Assembly (NCBI GenBank): GCA_023105745.1
Contig: JALGQZ010000011.1
Span: 49,276,698-49,340,697 of the forward strand
From: Austropuccinia psidii
Taxonomy: Eukaryota > Basidiomycota > Pucciniomycetes > Pucciniales > Sphaerophragmiaceae
Reading direction: 5' to 3'
DNA: 64,000 bases
The notes under the pieces are model-generated. The model did not search any database, was not told the DNA's origin, and saw only the letters and a list, made by a program, of their open reading frames with translations. Below are positions 37,696 through 48,099 of the stretch, piece after piece. Position 1 is the stretch's first letter; each line of letters starts with the position of its first letter. Position numbers and translations under genes: made by a program.

Positions 37696-39757
37696 ATGTC
37701 ATCTTTCAAGTCACATAAATCCCGTTCAGGTTCTGTTCATGACTCAAATAGTGAATCTAGCATAGAATATGTTCAAACACAGTCACCATTGAGTCCCAAC
37801 ATTCCTCTCACAACCCCTATCGCATCCTCAATGAATGTATCAGGTCTTAACATTGATGTGGGCAATCCAAAGGCTCCAACTTCAAGCACTTGGTCGATCC
37901 CAAATATTTCTGTCACTCCAATTCCCCCGAATCCCACTAATACACAAATTCATGTGTCTCAGGGGCCAGAAGGCACACCTCAAATCTCCTCACACGCTAA
38001 TCCCCAATCAAAATTTCCACGTGAGTTCCTCCTTAATCCCGGTCGGAGTCCAGTCGCATCCCAGGATCCCTTTGGCCAAAGTAAACAGCCAACCCTCAAT
38101 ATTCCATCAGGATCGCAGGTTCATGTGGGTGATGAAAGGCGCGTGGATGGGGGGCGACGAAAAAGACCTTTGGAAAATGTATCGTGGAGCGGTCTGTCGG
38201 AGGGAAATCCAGTATTGACGCTTCATCAAAGTAAGTCATTTGAATTTTGGAGTAGAAACTTATTCACAATTTGATATGTTTGTTTCATGGGTTAGATATG
38301 GCACCTAAAGGCAAGTCAGTCCGATCTCAGGAGCCAATTGAAGATCGTGAGGATGACCAGTCTTCATTAATGTTTTGATGTGTTAACTGATGATTTGCAT
38401 AGCAGGGGATGAACTTTATGCGTCTTCACCTCTGGTCCATAAAGAGAAAGTCAGTGGACGTCATCATCCATATGCCTCCAAACCAAGAACGGGTCATGCC
38501 AGTACATCAAGAGAAACAATGGTGGATGATGAGGATGAGAACATGTCTCCGACTCAAAGTGAAAGAAATGATGAACCAACGAGGGACAATTTCACAGCGC
38601 ATGAGCAAGGCACTCAATCAAATAGTGAGTTCACCCATCCTCAGCTGGGCCTCGCCCAGAGTATGCTTGAACAATCCGAGGTCAGACAGCAAAGGAACCA
38701 GGCCCGCAAAGCTCACAATGTGGCGAAACGTGCAAGCCAGAAGGAGCAACAAAAATGGCTGAAGGCAGAACTTCCAGAGAATGTCCATGGAATGAGATCA
38801 GCAGTACACGCACATTGCCTGTTCCTACTCAAAGTTAGGGATAAGGATTTTTCCTCACTACCAACACCACCCAGCACAGAAGAGCGTGAAATTGCAATTC
38901 AAGTGGCTGGTCATCTCGGTTATGTCCCCGAGGATGTGTTCAATGAGCCATCAACACAGGTTCAGTCTCAGGGTTTCCAAAGCTACTGCGAAAATGAGCT
39001 CCACAAGCTAGGACTAAAGCGATTCACTTGGGACTGGGAGAGCTCATGGCAACATCCGTTCAACGAGCTGATGTCTATGGTGTTTTACCGTACATTCCGT
39101 CTTGCACTTGTCAGCACTGAGTATCATCACTACTGTTGGAACAAGGATCATAACAACTATGGGGTCGTGGCGGCTTTAATGGAGCGATATTTCACTTATT
39201 TGAAAAGAGAATGGAAGTCTATTCAAAAGGATGCCGAGTATTTGGTAAAAAAGAAAGAGAATCAAAAGCTCGCAAAGATTCGTCAAAGAGTTAGTTACTG
39301 TATCTCTTCTTCATTGTGGACCAAGTCTGATGATGATCTACTTGATTATGTGCAGACCTGTGAGCGCCGTCGTGAATGGTGTGATACGGCTAAATTTCCC
39401 ATCCTAGCATCACAATTCAATGACCCTCGAGTATGCTCAGATACTGAGGAGGTACTGGAAAATGGCCGTCAAGTTTACCGCAAAGTGGGATTACGCTGGC
39501 GCTCCCAGTTATTTAATGATTTGGTATTGAAAATGGATAGAGACATAGAGTTTTGTAATCGGATTAAAAAAAAGGGTAAAAAAACTATTGATAGATTGCC
39601 AGAATTACGATCGACAGATGATGGTGATATTCCGGAAGGCCTATCATTTCAGGTATTTGATCAAGATTGGCTCAAAGGCTGTAGTAAGATGCAGACTAGC
39701 GCCCTCAAGATACTTGACATGCCAGTTATTAGGCCTAATGGTGATGCTCTGCAATAA
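37696..39757 (+). CDS. unknown 646-aa accessory protein of transposon D
   Basis: Proposed exons 37696-38230, 38296-38346 and 38403-39757 join in frame (1941 nt with stop). The first intron has a clear GTAAGT donor; the second (GTGAGG...ATAG, 56 nt) is less sure. The N-terminal third is Ser/Pro/Gln-rich and looks disordered. The C-terminal two thirds are folded-looking and charged: a basic helix (VRQQRNQARKAHNVAKRAS), PENVHGMRSAVHAHCLFLL, REIAIQVAGHLGYVPEDVF, FTWDWESSWQHPFNELM and a Lys-rich segment near YLVKKKENQKLAKIRQR. I do not recognise a family. Its place next to the transposase and its basic regions would suit a DNA-binding partner like the TnpA-type proteins of plant CACTA elements, which is speculation. 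Its 3' end faces that of the SNF2 gene, 306 bp away. Confidence 0.8.
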
Positions 39758-40063
39758 CTTAGTAATTGGTCACGGTATAGCACTGTGACAAATTAAAATT
39801 TTGTGAATTATTTGTGCAGGTGTAATAAAATCTGATTATTATCTCTTAAGGATGCAACAACTTGCTAAATATGTTAGAATATAGACAATATGAATTGAAA
39901 TGTATCACCGTCTCCCTTGCAATAATACTCTATTGCTCATTTTCATTGAGGAAATATTGAAGAAGTTCGATCCAGCTCATGGTGTTCATAATTGTGGACC
40001 TGTGCCAGAGTCAACAGGAGTTATCAACTTTGTCAATCACAAATTATATAATATCAGTAAGGC

Positions 40064-42496
40064 TCACGCAGTTAATGATTTTTTCTTTTCTTGGACCTAT
40101 TGGTAATTGGAATATGGCATTCCCATAAGGAATGATTTCAGAATAGTAATACAATCAAGTGAAAGATGAGCTTGAAAGGTACCTTCCGCATGTTGACCTC
40201 AACTGAATGAGGAGTGATATAGTGGATGACCTGTACAGGTCGTTGTTGGCCAATACGATGTAGACGATCAACAGCCTGAGCCTCAATGGCTGGGTTCCAA
40301 TTGGGCTCCTGGAAATGTGGATGTCAGGGTCCGAAAATCAGGGGAGAATTTTGGGGGGCCCCTCACCATTAAATAGACTACATTAGCACAAGTTATATTG
40401 AGGCCAGTTCCAGCCGCGGCAATGGATGCAATGAGTACTTCACATTCAGGATTATTGAAGAAATTCTCAAGCGCCTTGTCCTGCGCTCGTGGTGTAATTG
40501 TTCCATCAATTTGTGCTGAAAGGATAGAGTGATGGGCAAGAGCAATACCAATTCTACAATATAAAAAAGTCAGATGGAGTCAATTGGTAATGGATGCATA
40601 TTAGAATTAACGCACAAATCTAGAAATTGGGTCCATTGGGTATAAACCACCGATTTCGTTGGACCACACCTTGTTTGTTTGTTCTTCATTAAGCTTTGTA
40701 GGAGGTGTGCAATTTTACTACTCATCATGCATGTTTCCACATCCACAATAGTTCGTGTGATTCTTGGGGAGTTATCCTGAGTGCTCCTGCCCTCGGGGTC
40801 TTCCAGCTCCGCCTCCGCAATTGTGTTAAGCATGATGTGATGGTTACAACATATTCGCAGCTTATTAATATTTCTGAAAAACTCTCCTGGTCCTTTGCTT
40901 TTGGATGATAGAAATTCTTCATATAATGTGGAATATTCTTGCTGCATGGTCGGGTTGAGTGGGAGCAGCTCATAATGATGGCTAATAGTGGGGAGAGATT
41001 CGAGATGTGTGGTTTTGGTGCGGCGCAAACTTAAATGCCGCAATGCCAAATGCAAAATATCATTGCAACCTTTTGAAAGACTACTCAGGATGAATGGTGA
41101 CCAATTATCTTGATCGGCGCTCTGGGGTTGAGTGATGAAGGATATTATGCCCAAAAGGTCATAAATGGTGTTGTGAATAGGTGTGCCCGTTAAACATATT
41201 CGACGGGATGAAAGGAGGCTATTAATGGCACGGTGAGTGGCAGTGTATTGAGAGCGAATATAGCTATAAGAGGGGGCAAGGGTTATTGGATATAAAAGGT
41301 AATTTGAATCATTTAAGCTCAGCCACTCACTGTGCTTCATCCAAGATTATACGATGCCAATTGATTTGAAAAATGAATGATGTAGAGGGATTGGTTTGCT
41401 TAAATTCTTGGGTGATAGTATTGTAAGAAGTGATGATGATATCATATTTTAAGATGTCGGCTTGGGATAATGAGTGACGAGTGGGACCATGGTAGATTTT
41501 GGCATGCAGTGCTCCAGCCTGAGCATGCTTGGATATTTCTGATTGCCAGTTGGTAATTAAGCGAGGGGGGCAGATGATCATGGTGGGCGTGGAGCGATGG
41601 GGGTTTGCAATCATCCGCTCCTTGGAGGTACCAATTAGAGCAATGGCCTGAATGGTTTTACCTAATCCCATATCATCCGCAAGCAGTCCTCCAAGAGGGG
41701 TATTGGTCGAAAGGGATTCAAATGAGCTAACGACCTTGTTTGTAATGATGTGCCTGGCATTAAAAGTGGATCCTGGGGGTGAGGTTGCCCAAAGGTTACG
41801 GGCTGATTGGCCATTGGGGATTTCTCGATCCCAGAGAAAAGCTAGTCCGGTCTTTTGATGAGGGAGGAGGGGGGTTTGAATAATGGAATGGGGCAGGGTC
41901 ATCATGGGGAGGTCTGATCCACTGGGTAATTGTATCAGTTTTTGCTTGGAAATCAATGATGAAACAGCAGGATATGAAGCAGGCGTCGAGTTTGAAGCGG
42001 GAAATGTCGGAGTAAAGAGTTGACATTGACAATGAGTAGTACAGTCATATTCTTTGGGCATTTTAAGCTTGAAATCTTGTGTTCGAAAGCTTTCCATTAT
42101 GAATAGAACGTTTGGATACCATGTGAAGAACATCAATGCTAGATTGGGTTTCTGAGATGAGGAGGGATCATTGGCATCAGTCATAAATACTCCCTCAACG
42201 AATAATATTTGAGTAGGATTGGATTGGCAATTTTCAATCCATGCCCCACCAGGACCACAGTGCATGAACGTTTTGGGTGCCCCAAGGAATGGTATCAACG
42301 TTTGGGAAAGGGTTCCTGGGAGAGAGCCAATAGCATGCTGGTGATTGGGGAGATATACGAATATGTTGTGTTGATTGTGCCATAGGATAATCCAAGAACC
42401 TAAGTGGGAATTCTCAGGCTTTAAGGTTATATCACTATTTATTTGAATACGAATATTAATCATCCCAATGCAAAGTGGTTGTGAAGGGGTTGACAT
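40064..42496 (-). CDS. SNF2-family DNA-dependent ATPase
   Basis: Five exons (42496-41331, 41263-40616, 40553-40367, 40308-40183, 40096-40064) join in frame to 2160 nt, 719 aa plus stop, with four introns of 58-86 nt. SNF2 ATPases move along DNA and remodel chromatin. Motifs in order: LLADDMGLGKTIQAIALIG (motifs Q/I), IICPPRLITNWQSEI (Ia), IIITSYNTI, the DEAH box whose His codon is split by intron 1, CLTGTPIHN (III), LRRTK, VVYTQW (IV), LIASIAAAGTGLNIT (V) and EAQAVDRLHRIGQQRPVQ (VI). The layout resembles the Rad5/Rad16/HLTF branch, but I see no RING finger between the lobes. The N-terminal 230 residues are unrecognised. It is apparently intact. It lies in transposon D with a TET/JBP gene, an unusual pairing. 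The palindrome at 42863 lies 367 bp upstream. Confidence 0.92.
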
Positions 42497-42862
42497 GATG
42501 GCTATTTTGAATTATTTGGGGACAGTTGGGAATTATATGATCGGGAAGGGTTAGCTAAAGGGAATGAAGAGGAATAAGCGCAGGTGGGGAACTTATATGA
42601 GTGGCAGCAACAGGCCAAAAGGGGGATGGCCTGTGGTTACGTGCATGGTCTTGATGGAGGTGGGCCTCTTGGGCTCATAATTTTCATATCCGATTTGGGG
42701 CATATATCAAGGCAAGGTGGCCAAAATGTGGGTGCACCATTTGACTGCTGGATCTGCAGCGAGTTACGAAACCTTTGGTGGAACAAGGCTGACATTAGCA
42801 CATCCGAAATTGGGTGGGTTGTAGCAGCTTATTGTGGAGGGCATATTAGAGGCATGCAGTCA

Positions 42863-42886
42863 TGTTCGCTGGTGTGACAGCGAACA
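42863..42886. promoter_or_regulatory. palindrome (b), TGTTCGCTG arms
   Basis: TGTTCGCTG and CAGCGAACA form a perfect 9-bp inverted pair around six bases, 367 bp upstream of the SNF2 start. Confidence 0.7.
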
Positions 42887-42995
42887 ATGAGCGTATCCTC
42901 CCCAGGTTAATTGTTCACAGGGACCTACTGGGCAATGTTGGCAGTTTTAAAGGGCAATCTCACTGTGGGGATGTTTGTGTGTGGGGGGGTGAGAT

Positions 42996-43021
42996 ATGTT
43001 CGGTGGCATGCCACCGAACAT
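42996..43021. promoter_or_regulatory. palindrome (c), perfect 26 bp
   Basis: The half ATGTTCGGTGGCA is followed directly by its exact reverse complement, giving a 26-bp perfect palindrome. It is 500 bp upstream of the SNF2 start. Confidence 0.8.
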
Positions 43022-43139
43022 GACTTTGGTTTGGCCTGAAGTTTTTTGCTGACTGATGCATACTGGACTTTCAGGGGGGAATGTCTGGGATGATCAAAGG
43101 GGGCGCCAGCCGTGAGCCGTGATCCACATATACATTCAC

Positions 43140-43610
43140 CCCTATGGCGTTTGAGGCGAGTACTAATCCACCGAGATTGGCATTGGCCTCTTTGCCTCAC
43201 GGGCGTACAGAACTCCGGAGAAAGAGGCCACACGCCCGAGGAATTTTTTGGCTGCAAGCCAGGTGCCACAACTTGCGCGGGGTGTGTGAGAACGTGAAGA
43301 AAATGACCCGCGGTGGGAGATACCCACGCGAACATGACCAGCCTCAGCAATCATAGGCTGGGATTGTTATTCTAATGTGGATGAGGCTGAAGCGAATCCA
43401 CACTGATTGGCCTCAGGTTTCCACGCGCAAGCGGGTGAGCGTCTGCAGTCAAGCTGACAACCCGACCAAGAAAATAGGCAGCTGGAAGACTGGCAGTAAA
43501 ATGTCTTCCAGGCGTGTGAAAGTTGCCTGCGTATGACCCATCGGGGGTGCGTATGAAAGCGTGTGGCTGCCCGACAATGAACAAGCGGGCCAGTCATTGT
43601 TTGCCCCAAC
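43140..43610. repeat. diverged GC-rich direct repeats
   Basis: Two similar blocks begin near 43152 (GAGGCGAGTACTAATCCACC) and 43382 (GAGGCTGAAGCGAATCCACA). They share ATTGGCCTC, a GAGCGT/GGGCGT-CAG segment and GCAGC/GCTGCAAG parts. They are much diverged, with a period of about 230. No gene is supported. Confidence 0.4.
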
Positions 43611-43619
43611 AATGGCACC

Positions 43620-44220
43620 GGAGTGAATCAACTCTTTGTGTTAGACCCAAATATTAAGTCATCCCATTAAGACCCACTTACATTAATTTGGATTACATGC
43701 GCATCTGTGCCGTAGTTAGGCAGAGCTGTCCAACAAGGTGCATCAAAGGGATGCAGGTGAGAGATATGACTCGATGGCTTGACGTTATTGCATGTTACAT
43801 TGTTGAACAGCTTTTTGCTCTGCCCCGCAGTACATTTACAAAGGTGTACTGCGTACTACAGTGTCGACTGTACTGTACAGATCAGGAAGGTGTAATACTA
43901 CTTGAGCCTGCATCCATCTAGCAAATGTGCATGCACCTTCCGATCGTTTGCATTTACGTAGCTCATGTGCCACATGCTCAGCATTGCGTTTCACCCTATT
44001 TGCACACGCAAGCTGAGCATGTCATGGTCAAAAGCACCGTGAGAAAGTGCTCAGTAAAGCCATGGAATGAACTTTTTTGCAATAGTTCATTGGAAGGCTC
44101 AGTTTGGAGCACTTCACCAAAGCGTGTGAAATGCTGCACCTGGCTGAAATGTCATCCGATGCTGTGCCAAATGCTCAGAGTGCGCGCATACAAAAACGAC
44201 TGAGCAATGGCTCAGCATGG
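43620..44220. other. non-coding gap in transposon D
   Basis: Short open frames only (43688-43921 and 43925-44203 plus), Cys/His-rich from local composition, without recognisable motifs. It is rich in CTCAG/GCTCA words that continue into the tandem duplication. Confidence 0.4.
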
Positions 44221-44945
44221 TGCATTTGATATTGTTATATCTATAGTTCAATCACTGTGCAATTCCAATGTTCAGCCACTGAGCATTTCAATTATGACCC
44301 GAAAGCAAACCTGAGCAATGGGTCGAGGCAAGCTCATGCTGTATTCACTTGTCTTGCAGCCCCCCCCTTTGTTCACATACTATTACCAGGCCATATGGCC
44401 GGTAATCTCGCCGCGGTCACTTGTGACCAAATGCACCGGGTGCTTTTCTGCATGGGTCACTTGTGGATTGCACCCACAATGCACATTCAACATGGGCCTC
44501 ACGACCACCCTCCTGGGTGATCGGGTGGCTATTTAAGGAAACAAAGGGGATTTGACTCAGCTTGACAATTCAATAAATTGCAATACTCAGCGGTGCATTT
44601 GATATTGTTATATCAATTGTTCAATTACTGTGCAATTAAAATGTTCAGCCACTGAGCATTTCAATTATGACCCAAAAGCAAACCTGAGCAATGGGTCGAG
44701 GCAAGCTCACGCTGTATTCACTTGTCTTACAGCCCCCCCCTTTTTTCAAAGACTATCACCAGGCCATAAGGCCGGTGATCTTGCCGCGGTCACTTGTGCA
44801 TTGCACCCACAATGCACAATCAATAAGGGCCTCACGACCACCCTCCTGGGTGATCGGGTGGCAATTTAAGGAAACAAAGGGGATTTGACTCAGCATGACA
44901 ATTCAATAAATTGCAATACTCAGCTTGACAATTCAATAAATTGCA
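44221..44945 (+). repeat. 373-bp tandem duplication upstream of the Cys-rich gene
   Basis: TGCATTTGATATTGTTATAT at 44221 recurs at 44594, and the copies stay collinear to GGAAACAAAGGGGATTTGACT. Copy 2 lacks about 40 bases between two CACTTGTG words, as expected from slippage. The final 27 bases (GACAATTCAATAAATTGCAA and TACTCAG) occur three times in a row at the end. Confidence 0.88.
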
Positions 44946-45535
44946 ATACTCAGCCAGACCCCCATTGTTCTTCTGCCTCACGCGAGCATTTCACTTCTCA
45001 GTTGCAGCATTCGCTGAGACTCAGCTTCAATTTTGCCCACACGCCTTGAAGCTGAGACTTTTGCGGGTGCTGCAACTGCTGAGATCGTCTCAGCTTCACC
45101 TTGGTATAAAAGACCATCTTCACACGACACGCACTTCACTTTCTTTCTCACCCGCTCCACTTCGCTCAACCTCACCCGCGTTTGTCCTTCTTGTGCGTAT
45201 TCCCCCTCGTCTTCCTGCCTTTCCAGTCTTTTCTTTCGCACTCGACTAACCCCACTCCCCTTCCTGCTCGCTTTTTGTTTTTCCTGCTAATACTTTCAGA
45301 ACCCCACTTCTATCTACTTTGTACGTTTTCTCCAATTAAACTTTCGTCAACATTATGTACCGATATTAATATTTTTCTTTCTTCACGACTTCCTTCCAGA
45401 CTTTTAAAAACTTCCGACTAGAGCGTTTTTATATTGATTCCGTTTTAAATTTATATATATCATCGTATGTCTTCCTTTTCTTTCTTTATTGCTTACTTTC
45501 TATTCAGTTACTAACCTGTTTTGTTTTGTTTTTAG

Positions 45536-46898
45536 ATGTCGTGCACGTTATGCACCAAGCGGGGTATCCCCTGCATTCGCTCCTCGACGACGAACGACGC
45601 TTGTGATGCTTGCCGACAAGCACACAAGAAATGTTCGTTCGTTGTCCGCCCCTTCCGACTACGAGGCCAGACGAGTTCTCGCCCAAGACGCCCTCGCGAG
45701 GACTCCTTTGTGGTCGACGATGATGAAACCATTTCCGAGCGTGAATGGACGCCGGGCCCCCAAACAGGCCAACGGGAACGATTCCGGACGATTAGCCCTG
45801 TCCCCTCCAGTATCGATTTGTCCACTCCCCCTCCTAGGCCACCATCCGATGGTCACTTCACTCCTCGACCGGAGCAAAGTGATTATCCGGCCGATGAAGG
45901 ATGGCGATGGCGAGAGGACATTCGAGCTTGGGCTGATCGTCACCATGTCTTGTCACCAATGGGATTCAAATGCCAAAGTAAGTTTTATTTCTCCTCTTTA
46001 TCTCATTTCTCTTCACGCAATAATACTGACTTTTTTCCATTACTCATAGAACCAAACCCCCCGAATCCCCCCTGACACGACTCTCCCGTTCCCAGTTTGC
46101 CTCGCGAGCAAACCCCCCGGCAACCCACTCCAGTCCCGAGTGGCACCCGATGGTCTGAGGAATTATTCCGTGGTAAGCAGCCAAAGTTTCATTTCATTTT
46201 CACTTTCACTTTCGAGTCGAGTGAACTGACTCTTACTCCTTTTTTAGAACCCCCCGAACCGAAGAGCCACCTATTCCTGGCCCGAGTCCATCGTCCCAAC
46301 CACCTGAGGACGATACGACTCGTGAGCCAGAACCTGAGGTGGCTCCTACGCAATCCACGGAGGAACCTTATGGTAAGTCACCCCTTCTTTCTCTTCGATC
46401 CATATTCACCTTTCCTCATTTTTTCTTCGACCGTCTCCAGATTGTCCCGCCACTCCTCGCTCGATCATCATCATCGACAATACGCCCGTGGGATCACCCC
46501 ATCCCCCTCCCCCTTCTTCTTCACCGACTCCACCATCTTCCCCTTCCACTCCAACCCCGGTTCCCTCCCCAGAGATCCCTTCCAGTGCCCCCGAGAACCC
46601 CAACGCCTCCTCCCCCCCGGTGCCAAGCTCGTCTCATTCCCACGATGACGCTCGCCAGGAATTCACCGACCTGCGACCGACCCTAATGATTCCTCGAGCC
46701 ATCGTCCACGATTCGATCAACCGAATCTTGTTGGAGCATCGTTGCTTGCTCCACATGATTCCTTTCGTGGATGCAACTCATCGAAATGAGATGCACCGGG
46801 AATTCCGGGAGGAACTAAACTCCCTCCTTGCCCAGGCACTGGAGGCTTATCCAAAGGAGGACATAACCGGGATAGTCTCCAAATTCCTCAAAAAATAA
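45536..46898 (+). pseudogene. Cys-rich / proline-rich accessory protein, damaged copy
   Basis: Proposed exons 45536-45977, 46050-46172, 46248-46372 and 46441-46898, all with GTAAG donors and AG acceptors. The N-terminus has CTLCTKRGIPC and CDACRQAHKKC, two Cys motifs that could bind zinc, then an acidic and Pro-rich region with WTPGPQTGQRERFRTISPVP. The last exon has a Ser/Pro-rich linker and a folded end (LRPTLMIPRAIVHDSIN, MIPFVDATHRNEMHREF, LEAYPKEDITGIVSKFL). A TGA at 46073-46075 interrupts exon 2, and one base seems to be missing from the C6 run at 46250-46255: the exons total 1148 nt, one short of a multiple of three. I recall near-identical predicted proteins in Austropuccinia psidii (memory only), so it is multicopy. 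Its function is unknown; nucleic-acid binding is possible. Confidence 0.78.
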
Positions 46899-47329
46899 AA
46901 AATTAAAAAAAAATCCCATTATTTCAACTTTTTATCATTTGTAATACTTTCTTTTAAATAAATTATCATTTGTAATCAATTATTGTTATGTTCAAATTCT
47001 ATTACATTCTTTGTTCACGTAAAAATTACTTATTTCCTCCTTAGAGAAAAACCCTGATTGCATGAGAATTATTTTTGTAAGTGCCCCACCAAGAGTTTGA
47101 GTGAGTATTTGTTTTCGTGAACCTCTTTTTCTCAAAATGCGCCAATAGTTGCCGTTATCCTCTCCTATATTTTCTTCTCCCATGGTTTAGAGCCATACCC
47201 ATTCTTAACTGTAAAAAAGCGGGAGGTTCCCGTATGTGAGCAATCGAGTCCAGATTCGTGAAACATGGCCTTTCCTATGGTCACACGCTATTAGTCTTAC
47301 TCATGTATTGAATTGTTTAAATTGGCTAG

Positions 47330-47935
47330 AACCTTCACAAGCGTAAGGATTGGCTTGTGACTTGTCGGGAGGCTGCACAGGCGTAAGGATTGGCGTGTGA
47401 ATTGTTGGGAGCCTGCACAGGCATAAGGATTGGCGTGTGAATTGTTGGGAGCCTGCACAGGCATAAGGATTGGCGTGTGAATTGTTGGGAGCCTGCACAG
47501 GCGTAAGAATTTGTCAGCATTGTTGGCAACCCTCCCATGCGTAAGGATTGGCGTGTGAATCGTCGGAAGCCTGTACAGGCGTAAGGAATTTTAGCACTTT
47601 TGGGACCCTCCCCAAGCATAAGGATTAGCGTGTGAATTGTTGGGAGCCTGCACAGGCGTAAGAATTGGCGTGTGAATTCTTCGGATCCTGCACAGGCTAA
47701 AGAAAATTTCAGCATTGTGGGGAAGCTTCACAAGCGTAAGAATTGGCGTGTGAATCGTCGAAAGCCTGTAAAGGCGTAAGGATTGGCGTGTAAACTTTTG
47801 GGAGCCTGCACAGGCATAAGGATTGGCGTGTGTAGCGATGGCCCCCCGCATAGGCGTAAGGAACTTTTAGCATTGTCAGAACCTGCACAAGCATGAGGAT
47901 TCGCGTGTGAAGCATTGGCATCCTGGACAATAGCA
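47330..47935. repeat. 40-bp minisatellite
   Basis: About 14 units of a 40-bp repeat. A perfect neighbouring pair starts ATTGTTGGGAGCCTGCACAG at 47401 and 47441. Each unit carries GCCTG-CA-CAGGC, a small inverted repeat, and GCGTAAGGATTGGCGTGTGA. There is no spacer sequence. It ends just before palindrome (d). Confidence 0.92.
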
Positions 47936-47949
47936 ACAAACCAGGACCG

Positions 47950-47975
47950 ATGTACGATGGCATGCCACCGTACAT
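47950..47975. promoter_or_regulatory. palindrome (d), 26 bp with one mismatch
   Basis: ATGTACGATGGCA followed by TGCCACCGTACAT; one position differs from perfect. It lies between the 40-bp minisatellite and the 3' end of the TET/JBP gene, so unlike the others it is not upstream of a minus-strand start. Confidence 0.75.
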
Positions 47976-48099
47976 AATCCACTTCACCCCTTTTTCATGT
48001 GAGACACCCCATCTCCCGCACTTGAATCCATCCAATCCTGGTGTATATTGTCCTCTGCCTTACCTCACCATTACTTACCCAACCCACTTGCAAATCTCC

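Larger units (their letters stand above)
42497..43100. other. gap upstream of the SNF2 gene with two palindromes
   Basis: No coding frame is supported. The gap holds palindromes (b) and (c), listed separately, and is likely the SNF2 promoter region. Confidence 0.45.

Noticed and set aside
41327..41340. A stop directly after DEAQ that would end the SNF2 protein
   Set aside because: A GTGAGT donor at 41330 and a TATAG acceptor at 41264 remove it and give DEAH followed by an open second exon in phase.
45489..46049. A 186-codon frame over the Cys-rich gene
   Set aside because: It overlaps exon 1 in another frame and lacks the Cys motifs; the frame that joins to the later exons is the one starting at 45536.
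47330..47935. A CRISPR-like array
   Set aside because: The repeats are head to tail with no unique spacers, and the setting is a eukaryotic transposon.
47301..48035. Long minus-strand frames rich in His, Thr, Pro and Cys
   Set aside because: They lie on the 40-bp minisatellite; since 40 is not a multiple of three, all frames repeat the same words. This is composition and not a gene.
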